From NCBI GenBank assembly GCA_020796225.1, contig CM036767.1, positions 19,846,927 to 19,910,926 of the forward strand: 64,000 nucleotides of DNA, read 5' to 3'. Positions within the stretch are counted from its first letter, which is position 1, and the number at the start of each line of letters is the position of its first letter. Origin of the DNA: Arion vulgaris. Its lineage: Eukaryota; Mollusca; Gastropoda; Stylommatophora; Arionidae. This document shows positions 1 through 9,991 of the stretch, one piece after another. A program made the translations under genes and the position numbers. The notes beneath the pieces were generated by a model that saw nothing but the letters and a program-made list of their open reading frames with translations, had not been told where the DNA came from and made no database searches.

Positions 1-90
1 ACTGGACAACCATAAATAAAACAGCCAAAGACCTGGAAAAGTTGCGAACAACTGTTGAGACCCTATGCTCTACAAGGAGCGGGGATTAAT
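1..90 (+). mobile_element. RTE-like LINE, extreme C-terminus
   Basis: An open frame entering from the left edge ends in the residues LRTTVETLCSTRSGD and a stop. A short tail with Trp/Lys-rich spacing ending in a Leu-Cys-Ser/Ala motif is typical of RTE-type endonuclease/reverse-transcriptase polyproteins. The same terminus recurs on the minus strand near 20.76-20.83 kb and 38.23-38.34 kb. Only the last 29 or so codons are in view, so the copy may continue upstream of the window. Family assignment is by resemblance only. Confidence 0.5.
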
Positions 91-517
91 AAGAAGAATA
101 TAAAACTACGATATATTTGTCTTCACCCATGTCTCCAGTCTCCATGTGTGCCGCCGGTTAATTGTGAGTACAGTATTTCCCTTCTATTCCAAATATATCT
201 CATATTGCAGCTATTTTCATCAACAGCTGTGGTCGTGTTTGACATCAACGATTTTACATAAACACGTGTGTTCTTCAAACTATTCATGTATCTATAATGT
301 ACACACTACATGACTCGCTTCACTTAACTGAACACTTGTTGGCGATCCACTTAACCAGCAGAAGTTAGACTTTCAAACAGTTGTGGCGATCAGTTTTATT
401 GCCGACACGACTGTGTAGGCTCATAAATAGCACGCTCTATGCAAGTCATTAAGTAGTGCATTAAAAAATATCATTTGGATTTCCCCTATTTTATCTATCT
501 ATTTTATATTCTAGTTG
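91..517. other. No recognised feature
   Basis: AT-rich sequence with no credible coding region or repeat copy seen. The last 40 bases (TTTGGATTTC then ATCTATCT runs) resemble 2380-2410, which suggests a local duplication. Confidence 0.4.
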
Positions 518-708
518 GCCCGCTTGCCCAGCGTGTTCGTAGCGCGTTGGACTACGGGTGACAAGTCCTCTGTGAGTGCGGGTTCAATTCTGCGGACTGA
601 CAGAAAAGCCACAGGTTCTCCAGATTGACGGTGTTCGTGGCACCGAACTGAAGGGTTACGATGTCCATGACACCGAACCGAAGAGCTTTCAGCTCAAGTG
701 CTTCTCTC
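518..708 (+). mobile_element. SINE-1 copy (tRNA-headed)
   Basis: The head starts GCCCGCTTGCCCAGCG, has an A-box-like TAGCGCGTTGG and a B box GGTTCAATTC, as expected of a tRNA-derived pol III promoter. The body carries the family's paired motifs GTGTTCGTGGCACCGAAC and GATGTCCATGACACCGA, and it ends in GCTCAAGTGCTTCT with a CT-rich tail. No clear TSD was found. Confidence 0.8.
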
Positions 709-724
709 TCTCTCTTTGCCTTTT

Positions 725-903
725 TACCCCGGGTTGGGGCATATACCCTCAATCAACTCATGCCACGTCTTCCTACCTCTAATTATCTCCTGCATCTCCC
801 TCCAGCTCTTCTTTATATTGTTGATCTCCGCCTCCAAATCTCGTCTCCATGTATTTCTCGGCCTCCTTTTCTTTCGCTGTCCCTGCGGGCTCCAGCTAGT
901 TGA
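725..903 (-). mobile_element. RTE-like LINE 3' coding end
   Basis: The minus-strand frame reads WSPQGQRKKRRPRNTWRR, then a Lys/Glu-rich linker, then a Trp-His-Glu-Leu and Gly-Ile-Cys-Pro ending. This is the usual tail of RTE-clade polyproteins, where an arginine-rich RPRNTWRR block precedes the terminal helix. Only the tail remains, as expected from 5' truncation during target-primed reverse transcription. It lies directly after SINE-1, whose CT tail it abuts. Confidence 0.7.
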
Positions 904-1029
904 GCTTTTAAGGGGGGATGCAGGGGTGTGCGGGTCAAGAAATTGTTTTCGTTGTTTAGAAATGTAAAGTAACAGTCTAAGGTTCCTGAGCGTAACTTTG
1001 CAACACTAACAGTCCTTCAGTGTGTCTCT

Positions 1030-1079
1030 TATCTCATAGACCAAATGTCCCATCTCTGCAGCCGTCATGCTCAAATTAA
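1030..1079 (-). mobile_element. LINE-F 3' fragment (short)
   Basis: About 50 bases containing CTCTGCAGCCGTCATGCTCA match the minus-strand LINE-F ends near 8.15, 58.25 and 59.27 kb. It is too short to place more precisely. Confidence 0.45.
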
Positions 1080-1155
1080 GCATTCAAAGTATGGGAAGAG
1101 TTCTGGCAAGTGCACTAGAGTGCATCTAGTGTATGGTGTTTTCTACCGTCTCTGA
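1080..1155. repeat. Left flank of filled insertion site
   Basis: This stretch aligns by eye with 2433-2507 (shared CTAGTGTATGGTGT-type core, then TTCTACCG). Together with 1683-1790 it forms a duplicated unit whose second copy lacks the LINE-C insertion. Confidence 0.7.
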
Positions 1156-1682
1156 TGTTGATGCCGTTACTGCTGCCCTCCATTAGCTCTCTGAGACTCC
1201 GTTTACTGCGGCAGTTGTTGTATCTGACTCCCAGTCGATGCTTCACACGATTCAAAAGGGCAGGTTTCGGTATGGGTGAATGTCTTCTATAGAAGTTTTT
1301 AACCTTCAGAGGCTTAAGTAGATCTGCTGACCTGGCATGCGGGTGTTTGCGGCAATGAGGGAGCAGACATGCTTGCATCAACAGCATCGATTGTTGGGGG
1401 AGTTGAAGATGGATAAGGGGATGTTCTTCGATCTCTTCGCGACTCCCTGTTGGATGAGGACACTAAAGTAGATGTTGAATCGATCCAGCGATTTAAGCAG
1501 TTTGGAGTTACCCTTGTACATGTAGAACTGGATGCCTGAGTGGCAAATTGAGGTGTGTGTTTAACCAACTAGCCACAGAAACTATATGCATGCATACTCC
1601 TCGATATCTGTTGGCGGAGACTGAGCACCTACGGGTCTGCCCGGAATGCAATGAGGTCAGTTTAGTAAGCAATAACTAATAA
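1156..1682 (+). mobile_element. LINE-C RNase H fragment, inserted copy
   Basis: A decayed copy of the RNase H domain and 3' end seen intact at 17.0-17.7 kb. Readable blocks include VVVSDSQSMLH, PAWHAGVCGNEGADMLAS-like sequence and STASIVG, interrupted by stops and frameshifts. The 3' end runs into an AATAACTAAT tail, the same end type as the other LINE-C copies (GTAACCAATAACC). The copy is 5' truncated inside RNase H. It splits a unit present uninterrupted at 2433-2600, so it is a real insertion. Confidence 0.8.
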
Positions 1683-1790
1683 TATTTCTGAGAAACAGCG
1701 TTTGCGTTGGTGATCTTTAGTATTGAAACCATTGTATTTGAATAGATAAGCTAGCTGTGGTGTACTGTTGAGCATTAACTGTGTTTATAG
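1683..1790. repeat. Right flank of filled insertion site
   Basis: It matches 2508-2600, including the shared ATTGAAACCATTGTATTTG, and continues the unit interrupted by LINE-C. Confidence 0.7.
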
Positions 1791-2432
1791 TTCATAGTTC
1801 ATAAGTACGGTTCCAACTTCACTGCAACGGGTCACCCCATAATTGCTCCGTTCCTGTGCCAATGAAAATCACACGAAATGCTAACAACTGTGAAATGTTT
1901 CCGGTGTGAACTAATTCCAGAATGAAACAACCGCCCACAAAAAAATAACATGCACCGCATAAAATGCATATGGCCGTCGCTAATGTAGCAACACAAAACT
2001 GTTCATCACTTGAATCTCAATTCTTGCCGAAGGGAACATCAATCATGACAAAATCCAGCTTTCTGCACTCGCAATATAACTGCATACGGCAGATTGAGCT
2101 TGTTCGTCATAACCGCTGTCCGCCATTTTCTGAATACACACAACAAACGCACGGTTGACACAGCAAAAGCATTCCATGTAACAGTCATAGCTCAAAGCGT
2201 TGCTCAAGCACTAACTCGGTAGCTCGGCAAACGAAACCGGAAAATACCAGACCAAACATGTCGGAAATGCGCTAGCAAAGTCGTGTTCAGAATCAAACAG
2301 TTCTGACTCTGAATGGCCCTCCCGCATTCCGCCATTGCTGGCCAGATTTTTCTTACTGTGTTACATAGCTGAACCATATTGGATTTCACCTATTCTATCT
2401 ATCTATCCTCTATTCCTGTTGAGCCTTTTAAT
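1791..2432. other. No recognised feature
   Basis: Mixed unique-looking sequence. Short minus- and plus-strand open frames of about 60 codons show no family motif. The phrase ACCATATTGGATTT near 2370 recurs near 2620, which points to local duplication. Confidence 0.4.
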
Positions 2433-2640
2433 GTTCAGAATATGTGAAGTGTTTTAGCAAGGGCACTTGAGTGCGCCTAGTATATGGTGTATTCTACCGC
2501 CTCCGATATTTCTGAAATCAATCGTTTGCGTGGGTATCTTTAGAATTGAAACCATTGTATTTGAATAGAGTTGCTGACTGTTATGTATTCTTGGACAGTA
2601 AACGTGTTACATGACCCAACCATATTGGATTTTCTCTAAG
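2433..2640. repeat. Empty-site copy of the 1.1-1.8 kb unit
   Basis: The sequence corresponds to 1080-1155 joined directly to 1683-1790, with the join near 2507 (CCTCCGAT then ATTTCTGAA). It preserves the pre-insertion state of the unit that received LINE-C. Confidence 0.7.
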
Positions 2641-2654
2641 GAGTTCATTCTAAT

Positions 2655-2830
2655 GTTTACTGTAAGAAGGCGAGAGGAAGACCAAGGAAAAGATGGAAAT
2701 CAGAATCCTGTCAACAAGTAACAATATTTATCACCCAAACCACTAAATCAGCGCAAGACAAACAAACCTCAGAGAACCGCGACACTGGGTAACAACCCGG
2801 TAAAGTGTGATGACAAAAGAAGACGATTAT
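2655..2830 (+). mobile_element. LINE-D 3' end
   Basis: The arginine-rich RGRPRKRW-type block (AAGGCGAGAGGAAGACC) is followed by the family ending GGGTAACAACCCGGTAAAG and GACAAAAGAAGAC. Better copies lie at 3015-3455 and, on the minus strand, near 13.3-13.7 kb. No open frame remains. Confidence 0.7.
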
Positions 2831-3014
2831 TAGCTGGCCTACACGTTCTAATATAACTGAAAAAAGACTTGTTCTTAGGTTGAAAATGACGTTACTCGAC
2901 TTAAATAGGCTTTAATCCCACCAAAACCTAACAGAGAAATCTATTAGTTGGTGAAGCTGACACAATTCTATCATAATTTGGATTACAGAAGGCATCATTA
3001 TACTTTATTTTCAT

Positions 3015-3455
3015 ATCTACTTTGTGCTACCAGAACCAAACATGGACAATGAGCAAAGCGCAGTCGCAAAAATAACTACATTTAAAGTGCGGTGCCTGCG
3101 AAAAGTTACCAACAACACCAGGAAAGATAGTCACCAACATCAGCATAAGAAATAAAGTTGGCACAGAACCTTGCTTGAATTATATTGAGAAACAAAGAAT
3201 GAAATAGTATGACCCCTTAATAAGAATGCATCCAAACTCCACGGTATACAGAGTCTTCTACAACAGAACATTAGAAGGAGAGAGGCAGAGATCAAGAAAA
3301 AGATGGTTAAATGACATAGCAGAATCCTGTCATATGGCAAAAATAGCAATCACCCAAGCTACCAGAACAGCGCAAGACAAAAACAGAAAGCCACAACACT
3401 GGGCAACAATCCGGTAGCAGTGTAACGACAAAAGAAGACAGAAAAAAGAAAAGGG
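3015..3455 (+). mobile_element. LINE-D C-terminal fragment
   Basis: The plus-strand frame encodes a NYIEKQRMK motif (one stop), MHPNSTVYRVFYN, RKRWLNDIAES and the family 3' end CCGGTAGCAGTGTAACGAC. In endonuclease/RT LINEs this region follows the RT core: an IEKQ-KWFGH helix, then an arginine-rich block. About 0.4 kb of the element remains and the upstream RT is absent. It is a dead, 5'-truncated copy. Confidence 0.75.
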
Positions 3456-3569
3456 CATGATCATCATCAGGTGCCATGCCGGCTGTCGTAGACGATCGGG
3501 GATCTCCAAAAATCTATACCTCTTGTGTTTACAATCATCATGTTGACGCTCGTTCATGCCATGACGTCA

Positions 3570-3905
3570 GGCTATCCAAAATGGTATCTCGCTCTGTCTT
3601 TCTCTGTCTCGTCTCCCCTCGATGTTACAAGGTGTTCTAAACCTCCTCTTCTCATCCCATGCCAGAAAAATGATGACTGCCTATTTCTTATATTGATGAT
3701 ATGCTTACTCTGTGTCTTCACCTCATTCAATACCTCAAGATTACTCATTTTTGCAGTCCATGGGATCCTCATTATTCTTTTGTAAAACCACATCTCTGTG
3801 GTCCTCAGAGATCTTTAGATCTATTTGTTTATTGTCCATGACTCGCATCCGTATGTCAGTATTGCTTCTATGTAGCACTGTATAACTCTCATTCTGATAT
3901 CATTT
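3570..3905 (-). mobile_element. LINE-E RT-tail fragment
   Basis: The minus-strand open frame (start near 3793) begins MWFYKRIMRIPWTAK and continues NLEVLNEVKTQ to a HGMRRGGLEHL block. This is the post-RT segment of a LINE in which a cysteine-rich 'YGCESW' strand precedes the MWFYRRMMRIPW helix. Related copies are at 11.64-11.94 kb (plus) and 14.0-14.5 kb (minus). It is truncated at both ends. Confidence 0.75.
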
Positions 3906-4640
3906 GACAATCAGACAAACAGAGGACAAACGACACACAAACACACAAAACAACGCTACAATAATATTTTATTAACTGGACTCTTAAAGACCACAGCCAA
4001 CTATAAACTCCGGCGGCGGACTCAGGTAAAAATTATGGGAAATCAGACAGCAACCGGTCACGTGACCTCGCATTCCAGTATTGTTGTATACAGACAAATT
4101 CATTTGAAAAGCAACACAACATGCTAAATCAAAGTTATATTATGCAACAAATTAAGTTTAACAATAAGGAATATTAATATTATGAATATTTTTAATCAAT
4201 AAATAACCATAGACTCATAGAATTGAGTAAAATTGCAAAAAAGCTTGCAGTGTTCTATCAAACATATAGAAATTGCAGCCCCAACTGATATTAGGTCAGG
4301 GTTTACCCGGTCAGTTATACAGCCCAATATTACGAGTTGACTGTGTTAAAGACACACCAGAGACAAAGAATGTATAGACAGACATTCTGTTTAATTGTCA
4401 CTGCAGAGTTCACATGCACAGTTTCGTCTCACATAGAATAGATCAAATTCGGTTTCCAAATATTGTTCCTCTTCTGGCGCACATACTGGAGAGAGAAATC
4501 GACCATGTCACCACAACAAGCAAACTCTGATGCTGCCGTTATTGATTTTCTAACATGCCTTGTTATTATTTTGCTTATTATAAACTTTCTTTGTGTTCCT
4601 TAGAGCAGGTTCTCGCTCAGAGACTGGGAGTTGGATTTGT
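3906..4640. repeat. Dispersed repeat with paralogue at 60.5-60.9 kb
   Basis: The segment 4024-4290 aligns by eye with 60495-60935, sharing GTCACGTGACCTCG, CCAGTATTGTTGTATA and AATAAATAACCATAGACTC. The 60-kb copy carries a SINE-5 where this copy has none. No coding motif was seen, so the family is unknown. The rest (4290-4640) shows no identified feature. Confidence 0.55.
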
Positions 4641-4647
4641 GCACCCT

Positions 4648-5030
4648 GGAGGCGGTATTTTATTCGGAGGTGGTGATTCAATTCGTAGGCAGTATTCAAT
4701 TCAGAGGCGGTATTCAATTCGGAGGATGTATTCAATTCGGGACTGTATTCAATTCGGATGCGGTATTCAATTCAGATGCGGTATTCAATTCGGAGGATGT
4801 ATTCAATTCGGGACTGTATTCAATTCGGATGCGGTATTCAATTCAGAGGCGGTATTCAATTCGGGCGCATTAAATTCAGGCGGTATTCAATTCGCAGGCG
4901 GTATTTAATGGGCGTATTCAATTCGGATGCGGTATTCAATTCAGGGACTGTATTAAATTCGGATGCAGTATTCAATTCGGAGGCGGTATTCAATTCGGAG
5001 TCGGTATTCAATTCGGTGCCGATTCTGTAT
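4648..5030. repeat. 18-bp minisatellite
   Basis: About 20 tandem copies of an 18-bp unit close to GGCGGTATTCAATTCGGA, with variants GATGCGG, GAGGCGG and GGACTGT. Because 18 is divisible by three, overlapping frames stay open (repeating FNSEAV or similar). These are not taken as genes, as there is no start context and no non-repeat sequence. Confidence 0.9.
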
Positions 5031-5400
5031 CCACCCAGTTGAAGATGAGTACTATACTTTCAAAGTTATGAGGTGATCGAGGAAATATTGTTAATCTTTG
5101 CCGGATCTACTAAGCTAGTGCCCTGTTGTTGACACTTTCAACTAGCTGATACGTGCGGCACACCTATGATGTCTAACCGAGTGCTAGGATATTGATTATT
5201 TCTGTGTATTTGTCTTATAAATATCCTCTAACATCAGTTCCAAAATTTTGCTACCTTAGGTCCATAGTGACTACCAACTTTTCTCTTGATGAAGAAATTA
5301 ACGCTCGAACAGGGAGTGCGGCTACTACATTCGGCAAACTATCAAAGAGAGCGTGGGACAACAACAAATTAACTTTCTGAAAAAACAAGTCAAAGTGAAA
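5031..5400. other. Mostly unrecognised; possible LINE RT trace
   Basis: A short plus-strand stretch near 5230-5380 reads FCYLRSIVTTNFSLDEEINA then RTGSAATTFGKL. This resembles the 'FKYLGS-DG-EINxRxxKA' segment of LINE reverse transcriptases. It is only about 50 codons and no end of an element could be placed. Confidence 0.45.
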
Positions 5401-5401
5401 A

Positions 5402-5650
5402 AAGTTTTATTAATGAGCTAACTGGTCGTGGTTATAAAAACGCCCGTCATCATGGCTAGACAAAAGACAGAGAAATAAAAGTCGTGGTTCAATTTCAGTG
5501 TTTATCAATTACATTTTCCAGAGATAAAGTTTTATTAATGAGCTTACTGGTCGTGGTTATAAAAACGCCCGTCATCATGGCTAGACAAAAGACAGAGAAA
5601 TAAAAGTCGTGGTTCAGTTTCAGTGTTTATCAATTACATTTTCCAGAGCG
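5402..5650. repeat. 124-bp tandem duplication
   Basis: Two nearly identical copies start at 5402 and 5526. Each contains ACTGGTCGTGGTTATAAAAA and GTCATCATGGCTAGAC. There are few differences between copies, so the duplication is recent or recently homogenised. Confidence 0.9.
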
Positions 5651-5708
5651 CCCCAAATATATGTGTAATGTTTACTTATTTGTAATCAATATTCTTATAC
5701 TCCAGTTC

Positions 5709-5963
5709 GGTGCCCGTGTGGTGCCGAGACCCTCATTGAAAGCAAAGAATAGTACCACTGTGACCTACAACACATGTCGTAAGTGGCTGGCGACTGATGT
5801 AGGTTCTAGGGAAGCTACCCTAGTAAATAAAAAACATCGGAGAAATCGGATGTGATGGCATACTTAGGCGCATAACTGGCACAACGTACAATCGCTCTTA
5901 GGCTCAGATCATATACAAATCACACAGAGTGGTTAACAAGTGGTCGATATGGAGCGTTAGAAG
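5709..5963 (+). mobile_element. SINE-2 copy with TSD
   Basis: It starts GGTGCCCGTGTGGTGCCGAG and carries the family core (AGCAAAGAATAGTACCACTG, GTAGGCGCATAACTGGCAC-type sequence and GAGTGGTTAACAAGTGG). It is flanked by an exact 12-bp direct repeat ATACTCCAGTTC at 5697-5708 and 5964-5975, which fixes both ends. The copy is full length at 255 bp. Confidence 0.9.
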
Positions 5964-5975
5964 ATACTCCAGTTC

Positions 5976-6420
5976 TTCTCCTCTAGTTCATAGGACTATT
6001 TAATTACTTATGTGTTTTTTTTGCCTTTCAGTATGTAGGCGATACGTGACTTTCGACTGAATCAGTAAGTGCGTCTATAAATATATCTAGAATAATTAAG
6101 TTTATATTCTTCACTTGCGGAAGTTGCATGTCTGAGCGATTGGACTAATTGTGACCTTCGTATGTTCCACTTCTTTTACTTCCTTTGCGAAGGTAGGCCA
6201 AAGGTTAAATCTTTCAGTCCGTAATTGCTTTGATTTCAGAAAGCTTTTATTTTGTGATGCATACCAAATTAGTCAGAATATTGTCTTTGCGTCATCTTAA
6301 AGAATACCGCTAGCCGATAAATCGGCTCAGAAGGGTGAAAGTGTTAACAGGAAATTATTTTCTTTGTTATATTTCGTACATAAGTATAAAATATTTACCT
6401 CAAGCTTACGTACTTACATA
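5976..6420. other. No recognised feature
   Basis: AT-rich sequence with no coding or repeat signal that I could support. Confidence 0.4.
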
Positions 6421-6424
6421 AAAT

Positions 6425-6745
6425 GGAACGAATTCAGGAAAAGTGATGAAATCAGAGAAATATCTGGTCAACCACTAGTAACAACTGTTATAAGAAAGAG
6501 AAGATGGAAATACGTTGGACACACCTTGAGAAGAAATGATCAAAGAATATCAAAGCAGGCATTGAAGTAGGATGCATAGGGTTCAAGAAGAGAGGTCACC
6601 TAAGGAGACCATGAAACGAACTTTGCTGAGAGAGGCAAGAAATATCGATCTCAGTTCCATGGAGGAGATTGAGTAAGTGGCCCAGGATAGATCGGTATGG
6701 AGAAATTGCTTGCAGGCCCTATGTAACGTATAACTGTCCGAGGGG
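6425..6745 (+). mobile_element. RTE-like LINE 3' end
   Basis: The plus-strand frame reads RKRRWKYVGHTLRRNDQRIS, then KQALK with a frameshift. It continues as an ARNIDLSSMEEIE-like block and a SVWRNCLQALCNV-type terminus. W-x-x-GH-LR followed by 'I-KQAL-W' is the hallmark post-RT segment of RTE-clade LINEs. A second copy lies on the minus strand at 38350-38575. The 3' tail is an ATT repeat (TTATTATTATTAC). It is dead: stops and frameshifts are present. Confidence 0.75.
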
Positions 6746-6954
6746 AATTATTATTATTACTTACAAGGATATAACGACCTCACCTAGTCAGAAAGGATGC
6801 AAAGTGTAGACATACTCTTAGGCGCAGATCATAAAGGCCAATTATAGGCAACAAATGATCGTTAAAGAGCAATTAACACATGAATGAAGGAAGAGTGTGA
6901 GGGACTGACTGTGAGCGAGACAGACTCAAACATTTCCCGTAGGCCGAAATTTTC

Positions 6955-7360
6955 GAATGTGAGTGCCATAGACGTGTAGGGGCATATAAACGGAGGTGCA
7001 ACGTATATAGTCGTTCTTGGCTAAGGTCATACATATCACAAAGAGTGATTAAACTGGAAAGGCAACGCTATATGTCGTTCTTGGTAAGGTCATACATATC
7101 AAAAGATGATTAAACTGAGCAAGATAAGTGTTCTTGGCTAAGGTCATACATATCACAAAGAGTGATTAAACTGGTAGCAACGTATATAGTCGTTCTTGGC
7201 TAAGGTCATACATATCACAAAGAGTGATTAAACTGGTAGCAACGTATATAGTCGTTCTTGGCTAAGGTCACACATATCACAAAGAGTGATTAAACTGGTA
7301 GCAACGTATATAGTCGTTCTTGGCTAAGGTCACACATATCACAAAGAGTGATTAAACTGG
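6955..7360 (+). repeat. Tandem array made of SINE-3 3' half
   Basis: Sequence from 6955 is clearly like SINE-3 (GTGTAGGGGCATATAAACGG, then CAACGTATATAGTCGTTCTT). From about 7000 the segment containing GTTCTTGGCTAAGGTCA and CACAAAGAGTGATTAAAC is repeated about six times at roughly 60-bp spacing. The last three copies are nearly identical. The array joins directly to the RTE-like LINE at 7360. Confidence 0.85.
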
Positions 7361-7965
7361 TAAAGGCAAGATCAGCCTTTGGCATTTTGAAGAACATATG
7401 GAGTTCAAGAATGATCAGGAATAAAACTAAGATAATAATTTTTAACTCAAATGTCAAGTCTGTCCTTCTGTATGGAGTGGAGACATGGAGAACAACTAAG
7501 GGGAACACCAAAAGTTGCAGACATTCATCAATAGATACCTGCGCAGGATACTCCATCTACGATGGTAGGACAGGAACAAAAACAGAGAACTGTGGGATAG
7601 AGCTGGACAACGGCAGGTGGAACAAGAGATAAGGGGCTGAAGGTGGCGATAGATAGGACAAACACTGAGAGAACATCCTGATAGCCTAACGAGACAAGCT
7701 CTCCGATGGAACCTCCAGGGCAATGAAGGTACGAGCAAGTAACTTTCCTGGAACTGGAACATGCTGAACACGTAGACGGAGTTGGAAGATGGAATGCGGG
7801 TAAGAATCTAACTGGAAGACCTGAACATCTGTAGACGGATTGAAGATGGAATACAAGACGGAAGAGAATAGAAATCTGGAACAGAGGGAAATCTCTGGAT
7901 AAGAGTCGAGGTTCTGGAAGGCCTTGAGTTGTGGACCATGCTTCGCTAGGAGTGACGGGTAAAGA
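7360..7965 (+). mobile_element. RTE-clade LINE, post-RT to 3' end
   Basis: The frame KARSAFGILKNIWSS, RNKTKIIIFNSNVKSVLLYG, VETWRTTK is a strongly conserved RTE-clade signature. After frameshifts it continues with LRW and arginine-rich residues, and an IGQTLREHPDSLTRQALRW block near 7645-7720. The end contains CCATGCTTCGCTAGGAGTGA and an AAGAAGAAG tail. A complete element would encode an endonuclease and RT upstream. Only about 0.6 kb remains, and its 5' end coincides with the SINE-3-derived array. Confidence 0.85.
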
Positions 7966-8075
7966 AGAAGAAAAGATTAAACTGGACGTAAAAAAACACA
8001 AACAAACAACAAGTAACAAGGATGATACATTCTCTTATACCAGTATCAACTATCTGTTTCAAGCTTACTTCTTCA

Positions 8076-8780
8076 TGATCATCAAATAGCTTGTCCTGAG
8101 CAGAACTTTGTCACCTTGAATTTCTTTCTATTGCAGACCAGATGTCCCGCCTCTGCAGTCTTCATGCTCAAACCATCCGTTACATACTGAATCCATTTTC
8201 TCCATTGTCTTCCTCTTCTCCTCTTTGCAGGGATGCTTCCTTTCATGATGGTCTTATCCAGCCCTTCGTTGTCTTTTTATATTCCCAAAATATTTCAACT
8301 TTCTCATTCTTATTTGTAGCATCGTCCATTTTCTTTGATTGTAAGCATTTCTGGACAGATATGACACCACGATAAAGCATTTACTAGAGGGGAAGTTGAG
8401 GGGGAAGAGCAAGAGGAAGACCGAGAGATAAGTGGGAAGAAAACTTAAGAAATGGACAGGTTACAGTCTGGCAGTGTGCAACACCAAGGCGAAAGACAGA
8501 GGATGCTGGAGATTCATTACATCTGCAGTCCGATACCTTCTGATGTAGGGGGACTGTACCTTATAATCAGATGATCACGTTGTTTCTTCTCTGTCCACAT
8601 ATACAGGAGGACTCTTCTGTAACACTTATAATCAAACCAGATCCACCGCCTTGTTATGTCCATGCTTCACACTCATATGTTACCTGGAATATGCATGTTT
8701 GTATTTTTATCTTCTTTTCATGCAGTCCTATCTACTGTGTTTAACTTTTTTAATTTTTTTGTTCAAAGCAGTTTGCTCTT
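8076..8780 (-). mobile_element. LINE-F fragment with nested insertion
   Basis: On the minus strand this carries the RRRWIQDVTDDL-type coding end in decayed form. Key nucleotide matches are CATCAAATAGCTTGTCCTGA, GCAGAACTTTG and CGCCTCTGCAGTC. Similar copies are at 45.95-46.62, 52.1-52.34, 58.15-58.73 and 59.17-59.37 kb. It is split at 8361-8567 by another LINE 3' end. The left flank (ATCTGTTTCAAGCTTACTT) is the AT-array unit found at 8.8-9.2 kb, so LINE-F landed inside that repeat. Confidence 0.75.
8361..8567 (+). mobile_element. Short LINE 3' end nested in LINE-F
   Basis: With small frame corrections the plus strand reads a GRGRPRDKWEEN-type block, then Trp-Thr-Gly-Tyr and DRGCWR-like sequence. 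This is a common C-terminal layout of RTE-like or related LINEs. It interrupts LINE-F, and a short CAGAT repeat at 8356-8360 and 8568-8572 flanks it, possibly a partial TSD. Orientation is opposite to LINE-F. Confidence 0.55.
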
Positions 8781-8819
8781 CTACCTATTTAATATTCCTA
8801 ACAACGATGATAAATTATA

Positions 8820-9240
8820 TTATTTAATATGGTTATCTGTTTCAAGGTTTCTTGAGGATAATAAATTCTCTATATAAGTATCAGTTATCTACGTCAAATT
8901 ACTTATATGGGTAATAAATTATATCACATAATCAAATAATCCAAAAAATCTCTCATATAAGTATCAATTATCTGTTTCAAGCTTACTTAAAGGAATAATA
9001 AATTATATCATATAATCAAATAATCTAAAAAATCTCTCATATAAGTATCAATTATCTGTTTCAAGCTTACTTAAAGGAATAATAAATTATATCATATAAT
9101 CAAATAATCTAAAAAATCTCTCATATAAGTATCAATTATCTGTTTCAAGCTTACTTAGAGGAATAATAAATTATATCATATAATCAAATAATCCAAAAAT
9201 CTCTCATAAGTATCAGTTATCTGTTTTAAGGTTACTTACA
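8820..9240. repeat. 84-bp AT-rich minisatellite
   Basis: Four to five tandem copies at 84-bp spacing contain TCTCATATAAGTATCAATTA, CTGTTTCAAGCTTACTTA and TTATATCATATAATC. The middle copies are almost identical. The unit end also flanks the LINE-F copy at 8.08 kb, so the array was once longer or was split by that insertion. Confidence 0.9.
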
Positions 9241-9254
9241 AAAACAATAATCTT

Positions 9255-9830
9255 TTCACAAGTATGTAAAATATCGATTTCATCGATTACCTATATGTAT
9301 GATCAACCCTCTTACACAAGCTCAGTTCGGGATTATGTAGCATGTTTACTCGTTAAGTTTTGATCATGTGTGAGCAAATTCGAAACAAAATAACAATTAT
9401 TATCATGAAAACATATTCCAAACCAGTTCATCAAAGACATGTGGTTTAGCATTGTATGATATATATTAAGGACAATGTAACTTTGTCGACAATAGTAAAG
9501 GTAGAGAAAGGGAACCATTTTGAATACGATGATTCAAAGTTACATCAATTATAATCTTTTCATACACATTTAAAATATAGATTGTAGGCATACATATATG
9601 GATGATCAACCCTCTCCCACAAGCTCAGTTCAGGATTAGGTAACATGCTTACTCGCTAAGCCTTGCTCATGCGCGAACCACGTCCAAACATAATGACAAT
9701 TATTGTGTTGGAAATATGTTCCAAACCACTTCAGCAAAGATATGTGGTTTAGCAGTGTCTGATATATATTAAGGTTAATGTACCTTTGTCCGACAATAGT
9801 AGAGGTAAAGAAAGAGAAGAGTTTGAATAT
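9255..9830. repeat. Diverged ~303-bp tandem duplication
   Basis: Two copies at about 303-bp spacing share GATCAACCCTCT, ACAAGCTCAGTTC, ATGTGGTTTAGCA and GATATATATTAAGG. They differ by many substitutions, so this is an old duplication. There is no coding signal. Confidence 0.75.
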
Positions 9831-9831
9831 A

Positions 9832-9975
9832 GTGACGGTTCGTAATTAAGGGCCAGTGGGACGGCCCACGAAAAATAATGTATAACATGTATTTATTATT
9901 TTATAAATTATTTGAATAAAGTTTTGAATACGAAGGTTTATAACAAGCAACAAAGTAGAGGACGACTAAGGTGAA
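9832..9975. mobile_element. Possible hAT-type MITE relic
   Basis: The segment begins with ACGGTTCGTAATTAAGGGCC and AGTGGGACGGCCC. This resembles the reverse complement of the right end of the MITE at 13390-13554. No second terminus or TSD was found, so this is at best a broken relative. Confidence 0.35.
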
Positions 9976-9991
9976 TATCGATATAAGATAT

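Noticed and set aside
7528..8019. 163-codon minus-strand open frame
   Set aside because: It is antisense to a well-supported RTE-clade LINE fragment, and no motif was seen.
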